Numbered from the stretch's first letter, positions 1 to 9,305 are shown. The stretch is DNA of 64,000 nt from an uncultured Methanoregula sp. (GCF_963677065.1 NZ_OY781872.1:491419-555418), one strand, 5' to 3'. Notes: generated from the sequence alone by a model not told the origin. Translations and numbers: made by a program.

Positions 1-930
1 GCGTCGCCGGCAAAAATCACCGGAATATTTGATCTCACGACTGCAGTAGCGGGGAAGTATAATGTCGTCGTGACCAATACCGACAACCGTTCCGGAACGC
101 TTGTGAGCGGATTTACCGTAGTTAGTGAAGCCCCATCCCCCGCGGATTCGAGCGATGAGGATTCGAGCGAATCCGCTTCGCTGACCTCGCCCGGAGGAGC
201 GGCGGGGCAGGCCATGATGTTCGATCTCAGGAACCAGCTCTCGGAGACCGACCCGGCCGAGGTTGTTTCCGTTGATGTTGTACCGGCCGAGACCCTGGGC
301 CAGACCGAACTTATGGTGGTGGACGGGGCCAGGGTCGACACTGCAGGGCTCGAAGGTCGTACCGTCAACCAGGTGATGTCCCTGACCCTGGTCGGCGTCA
401 ACCCATCTAAGATCGACCATGCGGACATCAGCTTCACCGTCTCCCGCTCCTGGCTCGAAGCACATAACCTGAAGCCGGAGAACATAGTCCTGATGCGGAA
501 CACCGGGGGCGTATGGACAGAACTTCCGACAGCGATCAACCGCCAGACCGCGAATGCATTTTATTTCACGGCAAGAACACCGGGATTCTCGTACTTCGCA
601 GTAACCACCAGGAAGAATATATCCGGAGGGACTGTAACAACGGAGGCAACTATTCCGGCAACCGGAGCCGCCACTGTACCGGCTACCGCCGTTCCCTCAG
701 CCACGCTCCCGTCATCACCCCGTGGCACCATATCGGCACCGCTCGCGACAAACCCCTCAACAGCAAATAATACGATGGCTGCTCCCGCCGGGGGTGCGGG
801 ATCGGGGATCCCATTCCTGCCGGCTATTGCAGGAACCGCTGCAATCATTGTCGTGGTTATCGGGGGGATATTCCTGCAGCGGTGGTGGATCAGGAGGCAG
901 AACCCGGCGCTCTTCCGGAAGTACGACTGA
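1..930 (+). CDS. Cell-surface protein with PGF-pre-PGF-like domain, 5' end outside window
   Basis: The frame is open from the first base, so the N-terminus lies upstream. The visible 309 residues begin with the end of an Ig-like/IPT-type beta repeat (KYNVVVTNTDN). After a short Ser/Asp/Glu-rich linker comes a domain resembling the PGF-pre-PGF domain of archaeal surface proteins (AEVVSVDVVPAE, then ISFTVSRSWLEAH and FSYFAVTTR). A Thr/Pro/Ala-rich stalk of about 60 residues follows. The protein ends with a transmembrane helix near residues 272-292 and a basic tail (WWIRRQNPALFRKYD). This is the layout of an exported protein anchored by its C-terminus. The ligand and role are unknown. The family assignment is by recognition only. 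Confidence 0.75.
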   Translation, partial: ASPAKITGIFDLTTAVAGKYNVVVTNTDNRSGTLVSGFTVVSEAPSPADSSDEDSSESASLTSPGGAAGQAMMFDLRNQLSETDPAEVVSVDVVPAETLGQTELMVVDGARVDTAGLEGRTVNQVMSLTLVGVNPSKIDHADISFTVSRSWLEAHNLKPENIVLMRNTGGVWTELPTAINRQTANAFYFTARTPGFSYFAVTTRKNISGGTVTTEATIPATGAATVPATAVPSATLPSSPRGTISAPLATNPSTANNTMAAPAGGAGSGIPFLPAIAGTAAIIVVVIGGIFLQRWWIRRQNPALFRKYD

Positions 931-1070
931 GCGGATCCCGTAAATTTTTTTCACTACCCATCCCGAAGAAACAGGGCCGGTTGATGAATACAGGAACCGG
1001 AAAGAGGGAAAAGGACCCGGATATCTCACCGGCCACCGGGCATTCGTCCCAACAGGGATTACCGGAAAAA

Positions 1071-1256
1071 TCAGGCCTCGGCCCGGTCGTCAATACGGGA
1101 CACGTACATCGTGATAAGGGGGATGGCGATCCCGACTGCGATGATAGCATAGCCCTGCGGTTCATCCCCGAACGGAGGAATCAGGACAAGAAAGACGCCA
1201 TTTGCAATTATGAACAGCCCGATCAGGAATGCCAGCACTTTTATAATCGCCTGCAT
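1071..1256 (-). CDS. Small two-helix membrane protein
   Basis: This would encode 61 residues starting at MQAIIKVLAFLIG. Two hydrophobic helices (about residues 4-22 and 33-49) flank a short acidic loop containing PPFGDEPQGY. The C-terminus is charged (SRIDDRAEA). Longer starts upstream in the same frame add a non-hydrophobic stretch and have no better ribosome site, so the inner ATG is preferred. It lies alone between a surface-protein gene and a divergent MFS transporter. No family was recognised. The reading is supported mainly by the coherent membrane topology. Confidence 0.5.
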   Translation of the reverse strand: MQAIIKVLAFLIGLFIIANGVFLVLIPPFGDEPQGYAIIAVGIAIPLITMYVSRIDDRAEA

Positions 1257-1348
1257 ACGTCTCTTTGGTACTCCATCTGGTAGATGTGAAATGCAAGTAA
1301 AAAGCACTTTGCCTTTGTATACTTACTCACCTTCAGGACAGCAGGGTC

Positions 1349-1355
1349 TATAAAT
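1349..1355 (+). promoter_or_regulatory. TATA box of the MFS transporter gene
   Basis: TATAAAT lies about 86 bases before the GTG start of the transporter. Archaeal initiation falls about 25 bases downstream of the TATA centre, so a leader of roughly 55-60 bases is expected. Inferred from sequence alone. Confidence 0.4.
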
Positions 1356-1434
1356 GAGCGGAAGGCCAGATGTGTACGGTGCAAAACAAACTGCCCGAAA
1401 CTCCCGGACAGTTTAATACCAAAACGATGATCAG

Positions 1435-3168
1435 GTGATCAGTGTGGACCAGACAAACCTTCCAGAAGGTAAGGCAGGTGAACGTGGGGGTAAAGGCGTC
1501 CACTACAAGTGGATAGCCTTATCGAATACCACGATCGCCATGTTTATGGCGGCTGTGAACGGGAGCATCATCTTAATCTCCCTGCCGGCGATCTTCAATG
1601 GCATCAACATCAATCCTCTCACCTCGTTCCAGTACCTTCTCTGGATGCTGATGGGGTACGGGGTAGTGACTGCAACCCTCCTGCTCAGTTTCGGCCGTCT
1701 CTCCGATATTTACGGGAGAGTGCGGCTGTACAATATCGGGTTTCTCATCTTCACGATAGGTTCGATCCTCCTCTTCCTCACCCCGGATTCCGGGGACGCG
1801 GGAGCCATAGAGCTCATCATCTTCCGCCTGCTCCAGGCAGTTGGCGCTGCGTTCATCTTCTCCAACAGCGCTGCGATCCTGACCGACGCATTCCCTCCGG
1901 ACGAGCGGGGCAAGGCGCTGGGCCTCAACCAGGTAGCGGCACTCTCAGGCAGCTTCATCGGCCTTCTCATCGGGGGCATCCTTGCGGTCTACAACTGGCG
2001 GTACGTTTTTCTCATCAGCGTGCCCTTCGGCGTGATCGGCACGATCTGGGCGTTCTACCGGCTCAAGGAGCCGAAGTACGAACGGAACACCCATTCCCTT
2101 GACATCTGGGGGAACATCTCATTCATCGGCGGCCTGACCATCTTCCTCATCGGGATAACCTACGCCCTGATGCCCTATGGGAACGACCCGATGGGCTGGG
2201 GCGATCCGTGGGTTATTGCATCGCTCGTCATCGGGATCCTGCTCCTGTGTGCATTCCCGTTCATAGAGAAGCGGGTCAAAGACCCGATGTTCCAGATGGA
2301 TCTCTTCAAGATCAGGAGTTTCACGTACGGGAACGCTGCAAACTTTCTCTCCGCCCTTGCACGCGGAGGGGTGATGATCATCCTCATCCTGCTCCTGCAG
2401 GGCATCTGGCTCCCGCTTCACGGGTACAGCTACGAATCAACGCCATTCTGGGCAGGCGTCTTCATGCTCCCCATGACCATAGGGTTTGTAATCACGGGGC
2501 CGATATCCGGGTTGTTCTCAGACAAGTACGGCGCTAAGTGGATCAGTACCATCGGGATGATTCTTGTGGGAGTCTCGTTCCTGATCCTCGCGGTGCTGCC
2601 CTATAACTTCGATTACCTGCCGTTTTCACTGGCACTCCTGATCATGGGGATGGGCAACGGGATGTTCGCCTCGCCGAACGCAGCCGCGATTATGAACTCG
2701 GTTCCCCCATCCGAGCGGGGCGTGACGTCCGGTATGATGTCGACCCTGATGAACTCGGGGATGGTCGTGAGCATGGGCATGTTCTTCACGATAATTGTAG
2801 TCGGCCTCACCAGGGAATTCCCCCTTGCTCTTGCATCATCCCTGCAGGAGATCGGCGCTTCCTCGCTCCTCCCGGCCATGAGTGCGATACCCCCCACCGG
2901 GGCACTCTTTGCTGCATTCCTCGGCTACAACCCGGCCCAGATGATCCTCTCCGGCCTCTCGCCTGCGGTAGCAGCATCGATCGCACCGGCAACGGTTGCC
3001 ACTCTTACCGGGGTCACCTGGTTCCCGACAACGCTCGCCCATGCGTTCATGCCATCCCTTGCCCTGACATTCTACACAGGGGCACTCATCTCGTTTGTGG
3101 CGGCAGTGCTCTGTGCCATGAGGGGAGACAAATATGTTCACGATACGGATGCAAAGACCGGGAAGTAG
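1435..3168 (+). CDS. MFS drug-efflux type transporter, 14-helix (DHA2-like)
   Basis: This is a major facilitator of 577 residues, the usual length for the 14-helix DHA2 group of proton-driven multidrug exporters. The first helix begins near residue 26 ([20 protein letters not shown]). The loop between helices 2 and 3 carries the MFS signature [14 protein letters not shown], and motif C-like glycines occur in helix 5 ([13 protein letters not shown]). The repeated loop in the second half reads [11 protein letters not shown]. The start is a GTG after gatgatcag; another in-frame GTG three codons later is also possible. It is monocistronic, between a divergent small gene and a universal stress protein. 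The substrate cannot be inferred. Confidence 0.85.
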   Translation: MISVDQTNLPEGKAGERGGKGVHYKWIALSNTTIAMFMAAVNGSIILISLPAIFNGININPLTSFQYLLWMLMGYGVVTATLLLSFGRLSDIYGRVRLYNIGFLIFTIGSILLFLTPDSGDAGAIELIIFRLLQAVGAAFIFSNSAAILTDAFPPDERGKALGLNQVAALSGSFIGLLIGGILAVYNWRYVFLISVPFGVIGTIWAFYRLKEPKYERNTHSLDIWGNISFIGGLTIFLIGITYALMPYGNDPMGWGDPWVIASLVIGILLLCAFPFIEKRVKDPMFQMDLFKIRSFTYGNAANFLSALARGGVMIILILLLQGIWLPLHGYSYESTPFWAGVFMLPMTIGFVITGPISGLFSDKYGAKWISTIGMILVGVSFLILAVLPYNFDYLPFSLALLIMGMGNGMFASPNAAAIMNSVPPSERGVTSGMMSTLMNSGMVVSMGMFFTIIVVGLTREFPLALASSLQEIGASSLLPAMSAIPPTGALFAAFLGYNPAQMILSGLSPAVAASIAPATVATLTGVTWFPTTLAHAFMPSLALTFYTGALISFVAAVLCAMRGDKYVHDTDAKTGK

Positions 3169-3244
3169 GCAGCATCTCCCACCTGCAACCTATAAGAACA
3201 ACCGCAAACGACGTAGATAACGGATAAACGGAGGCTGAATCCAG

Positions 3245-3676
3245 ATGACTGAAAAACTGTTTGAGAATATACTGATAGCAACGGATGGATCGGATCGGAA
3301 CACCACGGCAGTCCAGGAGGCAATCCGGATCGCTGCAGGAAGCGGAGCAACCCTTCATGCCGTCTACGTCACCGATACCGGCGCATTCGAATCTGCTCCT
3401 GCGGACCTGGTTGTCGGAGAGACGTACAGCCTGATCCAGGAAGAGGCACAGGACGCGGTCGGAAAAGTCCGGTCCCTTGCCGGCACGGTAACAGTGAAAA
3501 CGGTTGTTCTCGAAGGCAAACCTGCTACAGAGATCGTTCGTTACGCAGCGGAGAACAATATCGACCTGATCGTTATCGGCACACAGGGAAAGAAAGGGAT
3601 AGAACGGCTCCTCCTTGGCAGCGTTGCCGAGACGGTTATCCGTCGTGCCAGCTGCAAAGTCCTCGTGGTAAAGTAA
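3245..3676 (+). CDS. Universal stress protein, UspA family
   Basis: The product has 143 residues, a single Usp domain and the alpha/beta nucleotide-binding fold. It opens with FENILIATDGSD, typical of Usp strand 1. The ATP-binding signature G-2x-G-9x-(S/T) is present near the C-terminus (GTQGKKGIERLLLGSVAE), so this is probably the ATP-binding rather than the non-binding subtype. A TATA-like CTATAAG lies about 55 bases upstream (near 3190). It follows the MFS gene on the same strand but has its own promoter-like sequence. The physiological trigger is unknown. Confidence 0.9.
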   Translation: MTEKLFENILIATDGSDRNTTAVQEAIRIAAGSGATLHAVYVTDTGAFESAPADLVVGETYSLIQEEAQDAVGKVRSLAGTVTVKTVVLEGKPATEIVRYAAENNIDLIVIGTQGKKGIERLLLGSVAETVIRRASCKVLVVK

Positions 3677-3749
3677 AAGCCTCAGGTCTCCTCCCGTTTT
3701 CTCCAAAAGATGATGAACCGGCACGCCCCATTGTGTTGGTAATGGCACG

Positions 3750-4463
3750 GTGGTTATCTTTTCCCTGATACCGATCCCCTATCGTCGTGAAGCCCTGGTA
3801 CAGGAAAGAAACAGCCTGTATGCCTACCCGGTCGAACGCCTTGCCGGCATCATCCGGGAGATCGGATTCTGCTGCACCCACTGCGCGAAATGCTGCACGC
3901 GGTCCTTCAACGGCCATGTCTTCCTTCTCGACCGGGATGTTGCAACAGTACGGGAGATCGAACCGGATGCACTTGAGCCCGCCCCGGATCCGGAATTCTG
4001 CGACCAGAACGGAACGTTCTATGTCTCGGGCTATGCCCTGAAAGTCAAAGATGATGATGCGGGTTCCTGCTGGTTTCTTGAAAATGGCAGGTGCAGGATT
4101 TATGATCGCCGCTTTGCCATCTGCCGGGTCTATCCCTACATGCTTCACCGGGAGCCGGATGAACACGGAACCGTTGACTGGCGACAGTTCTCGGGACTCG
4201 ACCTCCATGGGGAATACCATGACAAGATCTCCGAGGAAGAATCCATTCTCCTGGCCCGGGAGACCAAGGAGTACGAGAACGCATTCTTCTCCCAGGAGAT
4301 CCGGTTCCTGGAGGGTATCGAGGAGTATTTTGGCCGGCACAAGCTCCGGCATGTCCAGAAAGTGTATGACGACCAGATGCGGGCCTTTAAGAAAGGAAAG
4401 AAACTTCGGGTCATGGTCTTCTGCGCCGATTCCTTTGAAGAGAACTGGATCTGTCTGAAATAG
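3750..4463 (+). CDS. YkgJ-type cysteine-cluster protein
   Basis: A 237-residue soluble protein with an N-terminal metal-binding cluster, FCCTHCAKCC (residues about 40-49), followed by further cysteines in GSCWFLENGRCRIYDRRFAICRVYP. This is the pattern of the YkgJ/CxxCxxCC family, proposed to bind zinc or an iron-sulfur cluster and whose function is not established. The C-terminal third is charged and helical with no known domain. The start is a GTG; no strong ribosome site is visible, so the exact N-terminus is uncertain. Two more distant members of the family lie at 15274-15756 and 40603-41085. Confidence 0.75.
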   Translation: MVIFSLIPIPYRREALVQERNSLYAYPVERLAGIIREIGFCCTHCAKCCTRSFNGHVFLLDRDVATVREIEPDALEPAPDPEFCDQNGTFYVSGYALKVKDDDAGSCWFLENGRCRIYDRRFAICRVYPYMLHREPDEHGTVDWRQFSGLDLHGEYHDKISEEESILLARETKEYENAFFSQEIRFLEGIEEYFGRHKLRHVQKVYDDQMRAFKKGKKLRVMVFCADSFEENWICLK

Positions 4464-4563
4464 GAAAAAACGGGAAGAGACTCTCCGGATGACTATCGTT
4501 CCTTCAGAGGGGGCCACAATTTCCTGCTCATGACCATCCGTTTCAGCCCAGCGGGGGATCGCT

Positions 4564-4842
4564 TTACGAGTCCGGTAATTCTTTTTTTTCCTTCAGCGTA
4601 CCGTGATCCCACATTGTTGCACCTGCATAGGTGATCTTCCGGATCCGGTGATAGGGGATGTACTTGGTATCCCTGCCGGTTGCAACCTGGAAATAATAGG
4701 ATTCCAGTGCCTGGACATCCCTGCCATACGCACAGGAGCGGTCGCCAAGCGCCCCCCGGTCAACATAACAGATGATGATCTCCGAGAAAGTATAGCGGTT
4801 GTCATGCCAGTACTTCAGGAGGAGTTCGTGGCTGGTGAGCAT
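4564..4842 (-). CDS. UPF0248 (MJ1316-type) domain protein
   Basis: A small protein of 92 residues matching the MJ1316/UPF0248 RNA-repair-associated domain. Recognisable features are the central YVDRGALGD motif (family form Y-x-H/D-RGAPGD), the following aromatic strand ESYYFQVATG, and the closing IPYHRIRKI motif. The family is widespread in archaea and has been linked by fusion and context to RNA repair or processing, but no reaction is assigned. The gene is convergent with the YkgJ-type gene and divergent from the membrane protein at 4963. Confidence 0.7.
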   Translation of the reverse strand: MLTSHELLLKYWHDNRYTFSEIIICYVDRGALGDRSCAYGRDVQALESYYFQVATGRDTKYIPYHRIRKITYAGATMWDHGTLKEKKELPDS

Positions 4843-4932
4843 CTCATCTACCCGGATTAAAACGTCAATGGATGGATACGGGTATCAAGGTTTCGTCCAT
4901 GGCCACCGGGATGCGGGTATCCCGTGACGGGA

Positions 4933-4940
4933 TTATAAAT
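4933..4940 (+). promoter_or_regulatory. TATA box giving a probable leaderless transcript
   Basis: TTATAAAT is centred about 27 bases before the ATG at 4963. That is the normal distance to an archaeal start site, and there is no ribosome-binding sequence in between. The mRNA is therefore likely to be leaderless. Confidence 0.5.
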
Positions 4941-4962
4941 CCATACAGCTTAACATTCCGGG

Positions 4963-5631
4963 ATGTTTGCAATTGCCCATGCTTTCTGCGGGCTCCTGGT
5001 GGGTCTGGCATTTCTGGGCATTACCAATGACCGAAGGGTTGTACCGCTCTGCATCCTGGGAGCGCTGCTTCCTGATCTCATCGATAAGCCGCTTGCCCTG
5101 CTCGTGCCTGCCCTGAGCTGCGGGAGGACGCTTGGCCATACCCTGCTGTTCGTTCTCATATTATCGGTGATCGCCCTTATCGCGTTCAGGTACTGGCATA
5201 GCATCCTCGGGATTGCATTTGCTTGCAGCGTCTTCTCCCACCAGATCTGCGATTCCCTTTGGCAGCAGGCCGATACCTGGTTCTTTCCGCTTCGCGGGCC
5301 GTTTCCCCTCATGTCGGTACCGGATTATACCGGGTACTATCTCTGGCTGGAGATCACCTCGCCATCCGAATGGTTGTTTCTGGCAGCAAGCCTCGTTATT
5401 GCAGCGGGATTGCTTGGCAGAATTCCCCTGCGGTCGCTGGGACTCCCGATCATGGCGTTTATCCTCGGGCTTATGGGGATATTCCTCATCACCGCGGGGA
5501 TCTCCGGCCAGGGGATCTCGTTCTTTGCCCCGTCGTACACTGCAACACCGGATGTCATGGCAGGTCTTCTGGCCCTCCTGGGAGCGGCGGCACTTATCCT
5601 GCTGTATACAGGCAGGATCAGGAACGCTTGA
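4963..5631 (+). CDS. YdjM/DUF457-type integral membrane protein
   Basis: The product has 222 residues and about six or seven transmembrane helices. The N-terminal half has the signature of the LexA-regulated YdjM/DUF457 membrane family: a first helix with a buried His (IAHAFCGLLVG), GALLPDLIDKP, GHTLLF and the SHQICDSLW motif. These conserved His and Asp residues gave the family its old label of membrane-bound metal-dependent hydrolase, although an activity has not been shown. The start is set by the leaderless-type promoter just upstream. The gene stands alone. Confidence 0.75.
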   Translation: MFAIAHAFCGLLVGLAFLGITNDRRVVPLCILGALLPDLIDKPLALLVPALSCGRTLGHTLLFVLILSVIALIAFRYWHSILGIAFACSVFSHQICDSLWQQADTWFFPLRGPFPLMSVPDYTGYYLWLEITSPSEWLFLAASLVIAAGLLGRIPLRSLGLPIMAFILGLMGIFLITAGISGQGISFFAPSYTATPDVMAGLLALLGAAALILLYTGRIRNA

Positions 5632-6393
5632 ACATTTTTTTCAAAATCGAGAATAACGAGGGTTTCTTTCTTTCGCAAAACGGCACACCCCGTACACCGT
5701 GAGCGGATCTGCATGCATCGCATTTGCCATGCCGCGAACAGGTTGTTTTCGGGCACGGACAGGGACCGGCCGGAGGGAGGGGAGTAATGAATGAGAGTTG
5801 AGTGGTCCAGTTATATCATGGAATCGGTGATTACCCCCAAAACGATTGGTTTCCATACGTGTATACCACAGGTTCCTGTCCGCAGGCTATCTCAGGGCGC
5901 CTTCCGGGAAAACGCATGAAATGACGTATTTATAGTATCGGGACTATATAAACGATTTTTCCAGTGGAAGAAAAGGGGTATAAAAGTATTCTCAATTAGC
6001 CGGATTGGGCGAATGAGTGGAGGATATTCGCAGAATTCTAAAAACTCATCTGTCCTGCGAGAACAATTTCCTTAATTTACGGCTTTTTGCACAAAATGGA
6101 GGGATCTCCCTCGTGCAATTACTATTTAGCCATTTCCCGATGCATGGCATTTACACGGAAGGTTACCAAATAAGTGAGCATTGCCACCCGATGATGAGCC
6201 CCGGTGAACAGGAATGGGCACCGGAAAACCGGTATAAACTTCCTACAGGTTTATCAAATCGCCAGGAAGGGTTCTTTTGCATTCATACATCAGTAAAAAC
6301 ATAGGATTTATCCGGAAGCCCTGTTGCAGCAAACAGTAAAAAGGGAACAAAAAGAGTGTCTGGTTGAATGAGTTGAGTGTGAGAGTCCTGCAT
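5632..6393. other. Intergenic stretch with several TATA-like sequences, no convincing gene
   Basis: No convincing gene is seen. Three TATA-like sequences lie close together (about 5931, 5945 and 5979) and point to the right. They are followed by a GTG-initiated 95-codon frame at 6017 whose first residues (EDIRRILKTH) recall the N-terminus of some methanogen regulatory proteins, but the rest looks like no protein I recognise. The stretch may be the remains of a decayed regulator gene or a non-coding transcript. Confidence 0.3.
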
Positions 6394-6675
6394 TCACTTT
6401 TTTGTTACAGGACGGCTGATCTTTTGTGATGGTGTGATGGGACCCGGTTTGTTAGTATGGGGTCCCCGCTCTTCTTCATGGGGATGAGTGTGGGTTGTAT
6501 GATCCCGGGGGAGGATTGGTTTGTTAATCGTCTTGTGGGGGGGATGAGGAAGCGGGTGGTCAAGCGGATGATGCTTTGCATCCTCCAGGTGACGGTCCCG
6601 GTCCATTCCCGGCCCCTTTTTGGGAAGCGGGTTTGTCTCCAGCTTCGCTTTTGGTATCGAGCGTCGGGGCGACAT
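6394..6675 (-). CDS. Possible small histidine- and proline-rich basic protein
   Basis: An open frame of 93 codons reads MSPRRSIPKAKLETN at the start. From about residue 30 it becomes very rich in His and Pro (AKHHPLDHPLPHPPHK, then HTTHTHPHEEE). Codon choice looks like that of neighbouring genes (CTG, GAG, CCG, CAC, CGG). A GGGGG run lies about 12 bases before the ATG, which is long for a ribosome site. If real, the clustered histidines suggest a soluble metal-binding protein, for example a nickel store, but this is inference. The complementary strand is strongly G/T-rich, so the frame could also be a compositional accident. Confidence 0.35.
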   Translation of the reverse strand: MSPRRSIPKAKLETNPLPKKGPGMDRDRHLEDAKHHPLDHPLPHPPHKTINKPILPRDHTTHTHPHEEERGPHTNKPGPITPSQKISRPVTKK

Positions 6676-6848
6676 AATCACTAATACCCCCATAGGATTA
6701 AAAAGATGTGGCTCCTGCGGAAGATATCCCCGCGGGTGTCTTTGTCCGGGATTACAGAGAAATCACCATAAGTCCGAAAACCAAAACCCCAACCATTATA
6801 CCCGGGAAGATATCAGTTCACATAAGAACAATATCAGGTGATTACTGA

Positions 6849-7577
6849 ATGAACTGTCGTCTGTCACGAATCCTGGTACTCCTCTGTATAATCGGTTTTG
6901 TTCTTATCATGGTCCCGGTCTCTGCTGACACAGGATCTTCAGAAAATACTCTCACCCGGGGGGGCAGGTTCTCGATCACGATCACGGGTTTACCCAATAC
7001 ACCCTACTACTTCTGGCTCGCCCGCACCTATTCCATGAGCGGAAAGCCGGGTGACCAGCCCCCGGTGGTCCTCGCAAACCAGCTCAGGGTAGAACAGGAT
7101 CCCTCCGAGGGGCCGTACGCTATCGGATCTTATGCATATTATAACGGCAACGGCCGTACGATTCTCGAAGACGTGGCTGCCTCAACACCCGAGAGATCGA
7201 ACACCAGTTATTACGGCAAGGTCACAACCGGTGCCGACGGCCGGGCAGTGGTCACCTTCCTCACTTCATCGGCAACAGCAACCCGGTCCTTCTCGGTGAA
7301 GACCGAGAACCCGGCATCTCCCGGCAGCAGTAATACTCTGGTGGAAGAGACCGTATACTCGCGGACAACCCCGGCAACCCCGCGATCCACACCCGCAATT
7401 ACGGAGACTCCCCCACCCCAGAAGACGCAGGAACCTCTGCCGGCAGTCACGCTCTCTCCAGCGATCATTCCCCCAAGTACAACGATTCCCGCTCCGACAC
7501 GTTCCAATCCCATGACGGGGATCGCACTGATCGCAGCCGGTGCCGGAATCCTGGCTTTCTCTGCAGGGAAGAACTGA
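6849..7577 (+). CDS. Secreted, C-terminally anchored surface protein
   Basis: The 242-residue protein begins with a signal peptide (LVLLCIIGFVLIMVPVSA, cleavage near residue 26). A beta-rich extracellular domain with repeated Tyr/Thr strands follows (FSITITGLPNTPYYFWLART, then YYGKVTTGADGRAVVTF). Next comes a Thr/Pro-rich stalk (about residues 170-220) and a short C-terminal membrane helix ending GKN. This resembles other methanogen surface proteins whose domain starts by describing an Ig-like opening strand, including the protein at 19918-20673, but the sequence identity looks low. No function can be assigned. Confidence 0.7.
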   Translation: MNCRLSRILVLLCIIGFVLIMVPVSADTGSSENTLTRGGRFSITITGLPNTPYYFWLARTYSMSGKPGDQPPVVLANQLRVEQDPSEGPYAIGSYAYYNGNGRTILEDVAASTPERSNTSYYGKVTTGADGRAVVTFLTSSATATRSFSVKTENPASPGSSNTLVEETVYSRTTPATPRSTPAITETPPPQKTQEPLPAVTLSPAIIPPSTTIPAPTRSNPMTGIALIAAGAGILAFSAGKN

Positions 7578-7630
7578 CAGCAGCTTATTCCGAAACAGGC
7601 AGCGTGAGCCGTCCGGCCTTGTTAAAAAAG

Positions 7631-8044
7631 TTATGAGAAGATAGAGAAATCGTTCTTGACAGCGATAGCCTCGATGATCGGCTTGAGGGTTGCCTCAGAA
7701 ACGCCGAACTTGTCCATGTACATCTGAAGAACCTGCTTCTCTTCACCGGCAAGTACACCGTCGGCCATGGCAAGATCGCAGAGGATTGCAAGGGTTGCGA
7801 TCTTCTGCTTCTCATCGAGTGTTGCTGCAACCATGTCGATGACGCCGGGGAACTTGTTGGCCTTGAGAACCGCCATCGCAGTGTCAATGGATTTGCGGTC
7901 GCCGCGGACAATCTTGGCAAGGTCATTGATCTCTGCTTCATCGATCACGCCATCTGCGGCAATTACCGTGATTGCGGAGAGGACGAGTGCTGATTTCGGA
8001 TTGAGCGTTGCTGGTTTTCCGGTTAATTTGTCAAAAATTCCCAT
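7631..8044 (-). CDS. TerB-like helical protein
   Basis: A soluble all-helical protein of 137 residues resembling the TerB/DjlA-N domain. The conserved acidic metal-site patterns appear twice: AITVIAADGVIDEAEI near residue 25 and LAILCDLAMADGVLAGEE near residue 90. TerB domains are found in tellurite-resistance and stress systems and bind metal through such acidic residues. The start at MGIFDKL is fixed by an AGGTGA ribosome site six bases upstream. A longer reading would begin with non-homologous sequence. It faces a divergent membrane-protein gene and has no ter partners nearby. Confidence 0.75.
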   Translation of the reverse strand: MGIFDKLTGKPATLNPKSALVLSAITVIAADGVIDEAEINDLAKIVRGDRKSIDTAMAVLKANKFPGVIDMVAATLDEKQKIATLAILCDLAMADGVLAGEEKQVLQMYMDKFGVSEATLKPIIEAIAVKNDFSIFS

Positions 8045-8186
8045 GTGATTCACCTGTAAGGTCTCTAGTATTTTCACATTGGAAGGTAATTGTTGTTTCC
8101 GATGACTCTTATATACAGGAACAAATGGGGATCCCATTCGCTTATTACATCCGGGCACCGAATTCCTTGATCACAGCAGAACTGCC

Positions 8187-8702
8187 ATGGCCCCTGAAAA
8201 TCAGATCACGGATCCCGGTGTGGCTGGGGAAGAGACGGACTGGATCCAGAGGCTTTTTGCACGACCATTTTTTCTGAGTTTTACCATAGGCATGCCATTC
8301 TGCGCATTCAAGCTCCTCTTCGGGATCCATGCAGTACAGACCGGATTGCATGAAAACGGAATCATCCTTTTGTTCGGGTGTGTGGTCGTTGTCTGGGCGG
8401 TATCAGATCTCCTGATGAATGCTGCGCGGTCTACCCTGGACATTTTCCATATTCCGGCACGGTTTGAGTACTGCACTATTGCCCAGCTGGGCAGGATCTT
8501 CGGGATGCCCCTCCTCTTCCTTGCGGTAGACACGCTCCTTGCATTCTCCATCATCTGCATTATGCTCTGGTCAGGGTGGATCGCCCGACTCTCACCAGCG
8601 GAATCGGTCCTGTGGTACATTGCCACAACGCTCAACCTGATCAGTCTCTCAATCGTCTCGATCTATAATGAGATCCGACGCGTACGACCTATTCCAAAAT
8701 AA
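8187..8702 (+). CDS. Four-helix integral membrane protein, unknown
   Basis: A protein of 171 residues with four predicted membrane helices (about 27-47, 57-78, 105-130 and 138-160) and a short acidic N-terminus. Charged residues between helices 2 and 3 (RSTLDIFHIPARFEYC) put a soluble loop of about 30 residues on one side. I do not recognise a family. It stands alone between the TerB-like gene and a long palindrome at 8828. Confidence 0.6.
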   Translation: MAPENQITDPGVAGEETDWIQRLFARPFFLSFTIGMPFCAFKLLFGIHAVQTGLHENGIILLFGCVVVVWAVSDLLMNAARSTLDIFHIPARFEYCTIAQLGRIFGMPLLFLAVDTLLAFSIICIMLWSGWIARLSPAESVLWYIATTLNLISLSIVSIYNEIRRVRPIPK

Positions 8703-8827
8703 CTTTCCCTGCGCGCGCGAGGGGCTCCACTCCTGAACAGCAGATATTCCGGAAACCGCGTATCCGAACGGTAAATTCCGGAATATTCTGCCAGAAAAAG
8801 GCTCCGTTCCCAAATGAAAGGCATGAA

Positions 8828-8859
8828 TTGGATTAATTCTGGAACCAGAATTAATCCAA
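8828..8859. repeat. Long perfect inverted repeat (15-base arms, 2-base centre)
   Basis: The arms TTGGATTAATTCTGG and CCAGAATTAATCCAA are perfect reverse complements separated by AA. The element lies in the 290-base gap between the membrane protein at 8187-8702 and the small zinc protein at 8992. The gap also holds two copies of TTCCGGAATATT-like sequence. It is too AT-rich and too far from a T-run to look like a terminator, so a dimeric regulator site is more likely. Confidence 0.6.
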
Positions 8860-8991
8860 GTGGAGTGAAAGGAAAAGAGTGCCGGAACCCTAAGAATCCT
8901 CAGGGGGGTCTTTGTTCCAACACACTGCTTATTATACTCTGGCATCATGTATTGTAACACAGTTATACAAACGACTGTATGAGAAATAACC

Positions 8992-9174
8992 ATGTTCGGA
9001 TCGAATAATTTTGGTGGCAGCAGAGGTCCCAGAGACTTCGGCGGCCCGCGTGAAATGACAAAATGCACCTGTTCAGACTGCGGAAAGGAATGTGAAGTTC
9101 CCTTCAAGCCAACCGAAGGCCGCCCGGTATACTGCCGTGACTGCCTCCCGAAGCACCGGAAACCCCGGTTCTAA
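8992..9174 (+). CDS. Small CxxC-x17-CxxC zinc-binding protein
   Basis: The product is 60 residues long. A Gly/Arg-rich N-terminus (NNFGGSRGPRDFGGPRE) precedes a zinc-ribbon-like module with CTCSDCGKEC, then VPFKPTEGRPVYCRDC. This matches the CxxC-x17-CxxC domain family. Such Gly/Arg tails with a zinc knuckle suggest nucleic-acid binding, but no role has been shown. A short T-run immediately after the stop (9175-9181) is a plausible archaeal terminator. Confidence 0.8.
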   Translation: MFGSNNFGGSRGPRDFGGPREMTKCTCSDCGKECEVPFKPTEGRPVYCRDCLPKHRKPRF

Positions 9175-9305
9175 TTTTTTTAACTCTTTCTCACGATTTG
9201 CGATTATTGTTTTTCCTGATAGGGTATCCACCCGGTTCGGGATCATTGCGTATGAAACTGACAACTGCCCGGCTTTCGCGCAGGTTTTTTTCCCAAAAAG
9301 AAAAT

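Noticed and set aside
6017..6304. 95-codon GTG-initiated frame
   Set aside because: The first ten residues look regulator-like, but the rest has no domain, poor codon use and no ribosome site; it may at most be a gene relic.
8828..8859. Inverted repeat as an intrinsic terminator
   Set aside because: The stem is AT-rich, not followed by a T-run, and lies more than 120 bases after the previous stop.
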